The notes below the pieces were generated by a model that made no database searches, was not told where the DNA came from, and worked only from the letters and a program-made list of their open reading frames with translations. From Ryuthela nishihirai (taxonomy: Eukaryota > Arthropoda > Arachnida > Araneae > Heptathelidae): a stretch of DNA of 64,000 nucleotides. Shown piece by piece: positions 43,401-55,400 of the stretch. Numbering within the stretch: position 1 is the first letter of the stretch; every line of letters starts with the position of its first letter. The translations under genes and the position numbers were made by a program. Location of the stretch: assembly GCA_038380435.1 (NCBI GenBank), contig JAWZYU010000764.1, positions 1 to 64,000 of the forward strand, read 5' to 3'.

Positions 43401-46400
43401 AAAATCAATTGTGTTATCAGAAAGGAAATAAAATCAATTGTGTTATCAGAAAGGAAATAAAAATCAATTGTGTTATCAGAAAGGAAATAAAATCAATTGT
43501 ATCAGAAAGGAAACAAAATCAGTTGTACTATCAGAAAGGAAATAAAATCAATTGTGTTATCAGAAAGGAAATAAAATCAATTCCGTTATCAGAAAGGAAA
43601 TAAAAATCAATTGTGTTATCAGAAGGGAAATAAAATCAATTCCCTTATCAGAAAGGAAATAAAAATCAATTGTGTTATCAGAAAGGAAATAAAATCAATT
43701 CCGTTATCAGAAAGGAAATAAAAACCAATTGTGTTATCAGAAAGGAAATAAAATCAATTGTGTTATAAAGAAACAAAATCAATTGTACTATCAGAAAGGA
43801 AATCGTCTTTGGTTCCCTCAAAATCCTATTTGTACCATGATAGCAATTACTATTTTAATTTACATATCTGCATGAAAGTGCTGATATAATATTGGACTAA
43901 TTACAAGTAACGTTTTCATTAGTTCATTCACTTATGCAATTAGATCCAACTCGAAGGCTTCACGTTACCGAAATTTTGGCCCAGTTTCTAAGGACCGAAA
44001 TTTGACCCAGTGAAAGAATTTTGTGAATGATACTGGGCCTACCGAAATTTGGCCCAGTATCATTCACAAAATTAGCCAGCAGAATAAATCTTCTAAACTT
44101 CATGTTTCACAAATAAAACCGAAGTTGTTTTGTCTGTGCTATATCGATTTTATCATCTACATTTATTATTCTATATTTGAAAGCATTTTAGAATAACAAT
44201 TTCAGATGGCAATTGCAAGTGTCCTCCGAAGCCAATGGACTGCGCCGAAATTCTGAGCTGTGGCAACAACCAAACAGGAATTTATGAAATATGGCCGAGA
44301 AACCGAATCATGACAGGAAGTGTGAATGTCTTCTGCGACATGGAAACTGATGAAGGAGGATGGACGGTGAGTTCTTTTCAAAATAATCTCGTGAAATTAT
44401 GACTCGTTTCTTGTAAAAAATTAAGTTGAGGAAAAGAAAAACTTTGGAACTAAAATATTCTGAATGTCAGTCAGGATGTTGAGTGATTGGAGTCAGTGTC
44501 AATTGGGTTGGGTTGTTTTACCTCTGAGTGGCACTTTTTTGCACACCATGGACTAAATGGCCAGGTCACAAGGACCCCCGAAGGCTCAGTGAAGGTTGGG
44601 GGAGGGAACCCACGGGAACAGCTGTTGGGAGACAGATGATAGCCTCTCGTCAAGGCCATCCAGCGTGTTCTTTAACGTTGGTTTGTTTTACCTCTGAGAG
44701 GCACTTTTTTGCACACCATGGACTAAATGGCCAGGTCACAAGGACCTCCGAAGGCTCAGAGAAGGTTGGGGGAGGGAACCCACTGGAACAGCTGTTGGGA
44801 GACAGATGATAGCCTCACGTCAAGGCCATCCAGCGTGTTCTTTAACGTTGGTTTGTTTTACCTCTGAGAGGCACTTTTTTGCACACCATGGACTAAATGG
44901 CCAGGTCACAAGGACCCCCGAAGGCTCAGAGAAGGTTGGGGGAGGGAACCCACGGGAACAGCTGTTGAGAGACAGATGATAGCCTCTCGTCAAGGCCATC
45001 CAGCGTGTTCTTTAACGTTGGTTTGTTTTACCTCTGAGAGGCACTTTTTTGCACACCATGGACTAAATGGCCAGGTCACAAGGACCCCCGAAGGCTCAGA
45101 GAAGGTTGGGGGAGGGAACCCACTGGAACAGCTGTTGGGAGACAGATGATAGCCTCACGTCAAGGCCATCCAGCGTGTTCTTTAACATGCACAGGGTGTG
45201 GCTCTCCCGCACACGGGGCCATCTCTTAACGTCCCATCCGACGGACGGCGGCCTTTCCAAACCCATCGGTGTGGGCAAGCCATGTCACTGATCCAAGCCA
45301 CTGACCGTGGGCAGGGCGGGGAATTTTGCGGAGATAAATCTCAACGCTGACTCAGCTGGGACTCGAACCTGGGAACTGCAGATTACGAGCCTGGTGCGCT
45401 ACCGACTGAGTCACCCCGCCCCTCGGAGTCAGTGTCGAGGTTAAATTGTTTTGGAAGAGGGTCATTTGAAGAATTCTCTTAATATTTATTAAAGGAATAT
45501 GGATGTATCAAAAATAAAAAAATTCTATTGGGTGGTTTGGTTTTATGAGCTCCTTAGCAAGTCACTGACTAGAGTAAATATTCCTTTTTAAGTTTTCTCT
45601 AGCAGCAATGGAATGTTTCTTGAATGTAGGCAGGATGCACAGAACATTATAAAAGAATACCAAGATATTATATTGTTATTTTTTTTAATAATTAAGTAAT
45701 GAGCTTCATTGTATTCAAATTATGAAGAAACTCTCAAAATTAGTATCACATGCAATGCCTTAAATGCCAGATTTTGAAATCGTTGAATTGGTGGAGGTTG
45801 TCCGATCTTGTAGCCCGAGAAGTGCAGATTTGCTACCATTAGACTTCTTTTTCTAAATAAAATAATAAGTAAATATCCCCTTAAGCAGGACAGTAAGACG
45901 CCATAGTAGAAGGTCTTTGAGGATGGCAGAACCTCAGCAGAAAGACAACAAAAAATCTATACCTTACCTGGTGCTCGAATCAAGGTCCTTTGTCTACGAG
46001 TGGGTTGGGTTGTTTTACCTCTGAGCGGCACTTTTTTGCACACAATGGGCTAAATGGCCAGGTCACATGGACCCCGAAGGCTCAGAGAAGGTTGGGGGAG
46101 GGGACCCACTGGAATAACTGTTGGGAGACAGATGGTAGCCTCCCGTCGAGGCCATCCAGCGTGTTCTTTAACGTGCACAGGGTATGGCTCTCCCGCACAC
46201 GGAGCCACGGCTTAACGTCCCATCCGACGGACGGGTCTTTCCAAGCCCATCGGTGTCCCCTACTGACCGTGGGTAGGGAGGGGAATTTTGCGGAAATAAA
46301 TCTCAACGCTGACCTAGCTGGGACTCGAACCTGGGAACTACAGATTACGAACCTGGCGCGCTACCGACTGAGCCACCCCCTGTCTACGAGTGAGTTCGAT

Positions 46401-49400
46401 CTCTAACTCACTTGTAGAGAAAGCTAATCTTAAGCGAATTTGGTTTCAAGGTGATTTTTAATCGTCTTTAAGTGATTAAAAGTTTATTAAAAGCACTTCT
46501 AACTAATTATTCGAGTCACCTTTAACAAACAAGAATGCGTACCTTTTATTCCTAACACATTCGAAGCATCATGGGAGTTCCCAGTGAGGGAGACATTTGT
46601 GAAAAATGACTACTAAAAATATTTTATTTGTTCAAAAAAATACACTGAATGTAAGCTTCAGTATCACCACATAAAGTTTCATCAAAAGAGAACATGAATT
46701 TTTTAAAGCATAGATGGCAACTTCTATGCTTCAGAACATAACATTATTTTAAGCGATCGAGACCCACAAATTATTAATGCACGTGGCAAGAGAGTTAATG
46801 AGGTTAATTTTACCTTTAAAAAATCAGTCATATTTTCTCTTAACCCTTTCACGACTAAGGGAAACATTTTTCCCATTTTAAAATTGGCGATTGTCGTATT
46901 TAATCATAACCTTATCTGCATTTTTTATACAGAATGTCAAAATAGAACGTCCCGTAAACGGGAACGTTTAGAAAACAAAAACAGAACTGTCAGGACGCAT
47001 AATATACAGGGTGAATCTGAAAAAGTGGGCAAAACTTTACGGGGTGGTAGAACGCAGCTATACGAGCAATATTCGTCATAGAATGTATGGTCGGAACGCA
47101 AGCGGTGAGAAGTTAAAAGGTAGTTTTCCACTGTCACATTTAAAGAATGAACACAAGAAGGAGAGGAGATACTGTGTGCCTCACTTGCATTCCCGTCCGC
47201 CGCACCGTACACATAGTGCATATCCGCCATTTCGTGGTTAGTATAACCAGCCATCCTCTCGGCAATCCACGGTAGAAATGCCGTTGGGTGAGAGGACCGA
47301 CCCTTTTATACCATTTCCAACGCCACCTAGAGGCTCGCCGTTTGCGTTCCGCCCATACTTTCTATGACGAATATTGCTCGTATAGCTGCGTTCTACCACC
47401 CCGTAAAGTTTTGCCCACTTTTTCAGATTCACCCTGTATGTACTATGTGCGTAAACGGGAACGTTTAGAAAACAAAAACAGAACTGTCAGGACGCATAAT
47501 ATATGTACTGTGTGCAATGTCCATCTTTGCCTCACTACCAAAAGAAATTGCTTCGCAGAATATCATAATTAGCACATCATTTTGTATAGTAATTTTATTT
47601 CATAATTTTGTATTATTTTAGTTAACATTTTGTTCTAATAAACCAACAAATAAAAGACATTGCATAATAAGCCTAACTATAATTTGTGTTACCTTTATAG
47701 TCCATTGGGAAAAATATTTCCCATAAAATTCCAAAAAAACTGCGCATTGTTATGTATTTTTCTTATGATTTTCATTTATTTTACGTCTAAACAAACTAAA
47801 ATAAACAGTTACATACTAATATTTACTCTTAGAAACCTTATGGTCCTGAAAGGGTTAGTATGAAATTAATATATTAATTTTTTTAACATTTAACAGTAAT
47901 TGATTAGATTTAAACCAATCACTAATAACTCAAAGATCACTATTACCATTTCTAAAAATCTCTGTCATTTCCTTCATAATGTATTGCCGAGTCATCAGCA
48001 GATGCCACTAATTTATCGAATAATTTCAATTCAAGGAAATTTTTAGAAAAAATTAAAAATAGCAAGGGTCATAGAACAGAACACTGTGGAACTTCCTCAC
48101 TTAATTTCAATTTCATTACTAATATTTTTACAGATTCTAACACATAATTCTCTAGCTAATAATTTTAAAATCAATCAAATATTTTTTTTCTTTAATTCCA
48201 TACCTTGTCAACTTTTTTAACAAGATTACGTGTGGAATAGAGTCAAAATCTATTTTAATATCTAGAAAGAGAACAAGAGTCTTTATATTTTTATTGAAAG
48301 AGTGATGAATCATTGTAGTTATTCAAAATAGCTTTTTTAGTACCCAATCCCTTCCTAACTCAATAATGGTTGTTTGAGAAAAACCTATGTTTCTCAAAAT
48401 ATAAAACTAATTTTTCACAACTTTCTTAAATTTTTTTGAAAACATAGAAGGCAAAGAAATTGGTCGATAATTTTCAAGAATGTTAACAATACCATGTTTG
48501 TGAATAAGTAAAACTACAGATAAAATATAACAACAACAACAAAAAAAAAAGAATTAACAGGATAATCCATCCATATAATACAAAGATTACCTGTAGAAAT
48601 AGATTTCAACAATAGTTAAAAACATCTGAAAACAATTATCGCTGACGCGGCGGGAATCGAACCCGCAACTTTCTAGATATGTGCCAGAGCGCTCTAACCG
48701 TGGTTAATGGTCTACAAAATGGTCTAACCGTGGTTAATGGTCTAGAAAATGGTCTAACCGTGATTAATGGTCTACAAAATGGTCTAACCGTGGTTAATGG
48801 TCTAGAAAATGGTCTAACCCTGGTTAATGGTCTACAAAATGGTTTAACCGTGGTTAATGGTCTACAAAATGGTCTAACCGTGGTTAATGGTCTACAAAAT
48901 GGTCTAACCGTGGTTAATGGTCTACAAAATGGTCTAACCGTGGTTAATGGTCTACAAAATGGTCTAAACGTGGTTAATGGTGCTAATAAATGAAAGTATG
49001 AAGATGGATATATGATTTTTGAATATACATATACTGCTGATCAAGGCCTATCCAAAACCTCTTTAATGGAGTTTGTAATCAATGCTGTTCTAGACGATTC
49101 TCTTAGAATGAATGGAGGAGCTCAGTTAAATCGTGTGGTGTCCAAAATAAATGGTACACCATACAAACAAGCTAAGAAAGTTCATTCAAAAAATTTCAGG
49201 AATTTTTCGAGGCCAGAAGTCACTTGAAAAGAATATCCCGAATTCTTCGACACCATTCGAAAAATTTCATGAATTTTTCGTACTTCAAGGTGGCAACCCT
49301 GCATGAAAGAGTTCTTGTACCCAGAGGTGAATTTATAGTTCACATGAGCCCTGTGCGCTGACCTCTTTGGAGGCCCCATTTGTTCACCTAAATAAACGTG

Positions 49401-52400
49401 ACTCCCCTCAGCATCATGGGTCCTGGACATTACTGAGCATACATATAAATCCACCTCAGGGTGTGTCAGAGAAAAGTGGAAAGGAGAATCATTGCTCCGT
49501 CGCATTTGGTATGATACAACCCGCAAAAAAACAAACGTGATGAACTATTAAAACGTGACGAACTATTATGCGACTCACAGACGAACTACGATGCATATTG
49601 AAGTCGATAGTGGCCATTTTGAACAGTTATTGCAAATTCATGAAAAACAAACAAACTTTGCCTTAAACTTGATCGAATATTCCTGTTCTTTAATATTCAA
49701 ACATCAAGAGCATCATAACCATTAAGAATCGGACCAATGTTGAGAAAGTTTCTTACCGGGAAGGACCTCAATTATATGTTGCCGAAATTATAAAATTTCG
49801 TCTTGACTCGCCCTGTATTTCAATTATCACTTTTGCTCCAGCCTACATTGCCTATATCCGACTCACCATTGGCAATAGAATCCATCATCTGCTACAGATT
49901 CAGAAAAGCTATGCCATCCACTTGTTATTAACTAAAGACATTACGAAAATACACAATGAAAAACTAATTCTATCCCCTTCTTGAATAATTTATTGGTTAG
50001 GAGTATCATTCAAAATATATTACCGCATTATTGGGTTGACATTTTTTTATTTTTAGTTTCCCTTAATTTCTGTGATTAGTGGAACTCCTGCTACATTGAC
50101 ACTCCTGGGGCGGGGGTGGCTCAGTCGGTAGCGCGCCAGGCTCGTAATCTGTAGTCCCCAGGTTCGAGTCCCAGCTGGGTCAGCGTTGAGATTTATCTCC
50201 GCAAAATTCCCCGCCCTGCCCACGGTCAGTAGGGGACACCGATGGGCTTGGAAAGGCCGCCGTCCGTCGGCTGGGACGTTAAACCGTGGCTCCGTGTGCG
50301 GGAGAGACATACCCTGTGCACGTTAAAGAACACGCTGGATGGCCTTGACGGGAGGCTACCATCTGTCTCCCAACAGCTGTTCCAGTGGGTCCCCTCCCCC
50401 AACCTTCTCTGAGCCTTCGGGGTCCATGTGACCTGGCCATTTAGCCCATGGTGTGCAAAAAAGTGCCGCTCAGAGGTAAAACAACCCAACCCAACAACAT
50501 TGACACTCCACGAAAATTCTACCACAATTGAATATAATATTTTGAATAAGATGCGCTATAATTTGAGCTCAGTTAAATGAGAGAAACTGAATCTTGTGTC
50601 GAAGTGGTCATAAACATATTAATGTAAGAAATGGAATTTCCTTTCAAAATAAGGAATAAAAATGACAATGTTATAATTGAATTCATTAATTTTTTGAAGT
50701 CTTTCTAGTGACATATGATAAAAGAAGATTTTTGCTAATTAGGTGCTACAAAGGAGAGGAAGTTACAAACGGCCAATCGATTATTTCAATAAGAAGTGGA
50801 AAAGTTACAAATTCGGATTTGGAGATCTCAAACGAGACTTCTGGATAGGTATGATTTTTATAATACAAATGAGTGAAATACTTCCAGAAATATTGCTTAT
50901 CATGAAATACAATTTTACATTATATTGATTTCACCTGATGCACAAAGTATATTTCATTTTCAGTATCAAAAATTATATGATGTGTTGTAAAGAAAATCAG
51001 TTGGGCAGTTCGAAAACAATCTCCTAAATGATTGAAATTGCAATATCCGATGTAGCTTTCAATATTATAAATTCATCACAATTTCAATGATTGTACTCAG
51101 TTCCTTTCAACATTGATGGCAATTTAGAAATCTGTATACTTTTAAGGCCGTCCCATGGCCGAGTGGTTAGCACGCTTGACTACTGATCTAAGGGACCTGG
51201 GTTCGAGTCCCGGGTAAGGCATGGCTGTTTGTGTCGTTTTTCTGCTGAGGTCCTGCCATCCTCTCAGACCTTTTACTTTGGCATATAAACTGACAGGCTC
51301 CTGTCAGACCTCTGTGGCAAGCAGCTGCTTGAGGGGATATTTATTTTATTTATTATTATACTTTTAAGAAGATCTCATGAATAGTCAGCTGAAAAAATAA
51401 TGAGTTTTGCTCTGAATGCGACTCGAATCTACGTCTCCCAGTTATATGCCCGGCAAGCACATAACTGGAGATATATGCCGTTATATGTCTCCAGTTATAA
51501 CTGGAGGCGCGTATCTAGAATTGTTTTAGGGGGGGGGGGGTCTAAATCAAAAATTATTTAGGGGGTGATGAACCTAAGATTTTTAAGGGGAATTGAACCT
51601 GAAGTTCTTTTGTATGCCTTTCAAAAAATTCTTGGCGTGCCACGCACAGTAGCATGCTTAAGACATTTGTGTTGTTGAAGGAACGAGTGTATGTGCATTC
51701 GAAGCAGTTTAGGTACAAGAAGCATCCCCTTCCTTTAACCCTTTCACGACTAAGGGAAACATTTTTCCCATTTTAAAATTGGTGATTGTCGTATTTAATT
51801 ATAACCTTATCTGCATTTTTTTATACAGAATGTCAAAATAGAACGTATGCCGAACGCAATTACGTAAACGGGAACGTTTAGAAAACAAAAACAGAACTGT
51901 CAGGACGCATAATATACAGGGTGAATCTGAAAAAGTGGGCAAAACTTTACGGGGTGGTAGAACGCAGCTATACGAGCAATATTCGTCATAGAATGTATGG
52001 TCGGAACGCAAGCGGTGAGAAGTTAAAAGGTAGTTTTCCACTGTCACATTTAAAGAATGAACACAAGAAGGAGAGGAGATACTCTGTGCCTCACTTGCAT
52101 TCCCGTCCGCCGCACCGTACACAAAGTGCATATCCGCCATTTCGTGGTTAGTATAACCAGCCATCCTCTCGGCAATCCACGGTAGAAATGCCGTTGGGTG
52201 AGAGGACCGACCCTTTTATACCATTTCCAACGCCACCTAGAGGTTCGCCGTTTGCATTCCGCCCATACTTTCTATGACGAATATTGCTCGTATAGCTGCG
52301 TTCTACCACCCCGTAAAGTTTTGCCCACTTTTTCAGATTCACCCTGTATGTGCTATGTGCAATGTCCATCTTTGCCTCACTACCAAAAGAAATTGCTTCG

Positions 52401-55400
52401 CAGAATATCATAATTAGCACATCATTTTGTATAGTAATTTTATTTCATAATTTTGTATTATTTTAGTTAACATTTTGTTCTAATAAACCAATAAATAAAA
52501 GACATTGCATAATAAGCCTAACTATAATTTGTGTTACCTTTATAGTCCATTGGGAAAAATATTTCCCATAAAATTCCAAAAAAACTACACATTGTTATGT
52601 ATTTTTCTTATGATTTTTATTTATTTTACGTCTAAACAAACTAAAATAAACAGTTACATACTAATATTTACTCTTAGAAACCTTATGGTCCTGAAAGGGT
52701 TAACAAGGCTTTGTTCTCAAACCCTTGAACCTCGTCTGTGAAGAGTTTTATAATTTTTCTAATTTAGAGATTTCAATTAATTAATAGTGCCCCACCCCGC
52801 TCATGAATATGCACCTGATGCCGGGTGTTCTAACCATTAAGCTATCAGCGACTAAAAGTTTCTTCAGTAAAGGTGACATGTGAACTTCCCCCCCGATATT
52901 GATTCGCTAGTGGCGCCATCTGTGTCGGAAATGGACAATCAATTTGCCTCATATGATGATAATTGTTGATATAACACCGAGAGCGTGAGTAACTAAATAT
53001 TAATTACCACCACGAAGGAACTTGGTTGTTCATTCTCGACATAGATGGCCCCCTGAGTGAATCAAACAGGGGCAGGGATGGCTCAATCGGTAGAGTGCCA
53101 CTCATAATCTGCAGTTCCCAGGTTCGAGTCCCACCTAGGCCAGTGTTGAAATTTATCTCCACAAACTCTCCACCTTGCCCTTGATCAGTATGGAACACTG
53201 GTGGCCATGGAAAGGCCACCATCCGTCAGATGGGATGCTAAGCCATGGTTCCGTGTGCGGGAAAGCCATACCCTATGCACATTAAAAACACGTTGGATGG
53301 CCTTGACAGGAGGCTGCCATCTGTCTCTTAACAGCTGTACAGTAGGTCCTATTCCCCAGCCTTCTCTGAGCCATCAGGATCCTTGTGATCTGGCCATTTA
53401 ACCCATTGTGTGCAAAAAAGTGCCGCTCAAAGGTAAAGCAATCTAACCCAACTCGAATCAAACAATATCGGGAAAGTTCATGTCATATTAGCTGAAGAAA
53501 CAGCAGATTAGTCATCACTATTTACCTAAATCAACTATATTTGGATATTGCAACTTCCTGTAACATACCCATTTTTACTTTTCTACTTTTGCCCATATAA
53601 CTCACCTGCTCATCTACTACTTTCCACTCAATAAACATACAACCACATCTCAAACATAATTCAAGGGCAACTACAGCCCTTTTCACACTAATTTTAATTC
53701 TATCTCCCAAACCCACAATTAATCTTGTGAAAATCAAACCACCTGTTACTGATTTCTGCATCTTACATCATCATCTACACAGTCACTTCAGATTTCATCA
53801 AAATGCTTGAATTACCAACCTCAACTCTGATTATAACCTTACAATCACACCACATAACCCCTCCCCCCTCCATCAAAAATTTATTTTTCCCACCCTCATA
53901 ACTTTTCCAAATCAGGTCCTGCTAGGCCTAACTGCACACATGGGCCCTATGCCACACTTCCCTGCAACACTCACACACAGCTAATGTTATCCTACCTACT
54001 TACCTATATTGGCCTATCTCTCCCATTTCTCACCCATTCATCCCCAAATTTGGAGCATACCTGCTTCTATTATCCACCACTCCCTACCCCCATTTTGCTA
54101 ATTTTAATTTCCCTGGCGGGGGGGGGGACTTCGGAGAAGATATTTAATTTGTTTAAGCCCCCCCCCCCCCATCTAGGAGAGGATGACTAAGGAAACTCTA
54201 TCCTCTCCATTAACACCCCCTTCCCCACTCCAATTTTCGCCCTCCTCTCTGAGGCAGGAGGAGCAAAACTGTTTTTTGCCTCCTCCACTAACCAATACAT
54301 GCCACTTCCCCCTCTTCTAATCACATATTGTAATGTTTCCCCCCAAGCTACCCCAACCAACTATCTCACTTCACTCACACATGGACATCAACCTTGGCAC
54401 CTCCAAACAGAACCTTAGGCAATCATCTTTGCCTCCATAGGGCGGCCTGCGGCCTTTATGCCCTTTCGCAACCTCTTTGGTCCACTTGCATCATCATTGC
54501 GCGATTTTGGATCTGACTGGCATACAGCACCCACTGGAACCAACTGCTCATGGATCAGATGATAGGGGGGCATTCTGCCCCCCTTACAAAGTGGTGCAGT
54601 TAACGGAAGAGGATGTTTAAGAAGATGTAGGTTCGAGTCTCACTCATGGCAATAATTTTTTTCAAATTTTTTCAGCGAACCATTCATGAGTCCCATGTGT
54701 ACATCTTTTGTTACTATTATTTAAATCTTAACAAGTATATTTGCAAACTCTTTTCGATTCCATTGTAATATATATAATTTCTGGCAATAATTGCATTACA
54801 TCCATCCTGCGACACTTCTCAAATGGCAGCCTATGAACTATTTGTAGCTTCAGAAACTATAACCCGTTGAAAAAGTGCAAAAAAGTTCAAAATGAAAATA
54901 TTTATTTACTTGAGACATATTTAAAAGCCAAATATGGATGAATAAAAAATTGTGAAACTTCTATATTCACATGACAGCGATGCCTTTTTTCTTTTGTGTC
55001 AATAACGTTTTTTGTCTTCACCTAGAACAGTGGTTCTCAACCTTTTATGTTTCACGTACCCCCTGGAAATGTGTAAGTAACTGGCGTACCCCTTGTATAG
55101 ATAGATAAAACTATAGTTAGAGTATAACAATGGGAATAAGATAAAACATATGTATCAGTGGTTCTCAACCTTTTATGTTTCACGTACCCCCTGGAAATGT
55201 GTATGTAATTGGCGTACCCCTTGTATAGATAGATAAAACTATAATTATAGTATAACAATGGGAATTAAATAAAACATATATATCAGTGGTTCTCAACCTT
55301 TTATGCTTCACGTACCCCCTGGAAATGTGTATGTAATTGGCGTACCCCTTGTATAGATAGATAAAACTATAATTATAGTATAACAATGGGAATTAAATAA

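Noticed and set aside
43085..43803. CRISPR-like array of short regular repeats
   Set aside because: Units are directly contiguous without unique spacers, and the genome is eukaryotic; this is a minisatellite.
46937..47254. 105-codon minus-strand frame and overlapping plus frames, repeated at 51799-52420
   Set aside because: They run through the inverted arms of a foldback element present twice; no protein family recognised.
48679..48993. 104-codon frame of decapeptide repeats
   Set aside because: Product of a 30-bp minisatellite overlapping a SINE head; no start context, domain or splice logic supports translation.
49012..49227. 71-codon frame following the minisatellite
   Set aside because: No similarity recognised and no splice or start support; left unannotated.
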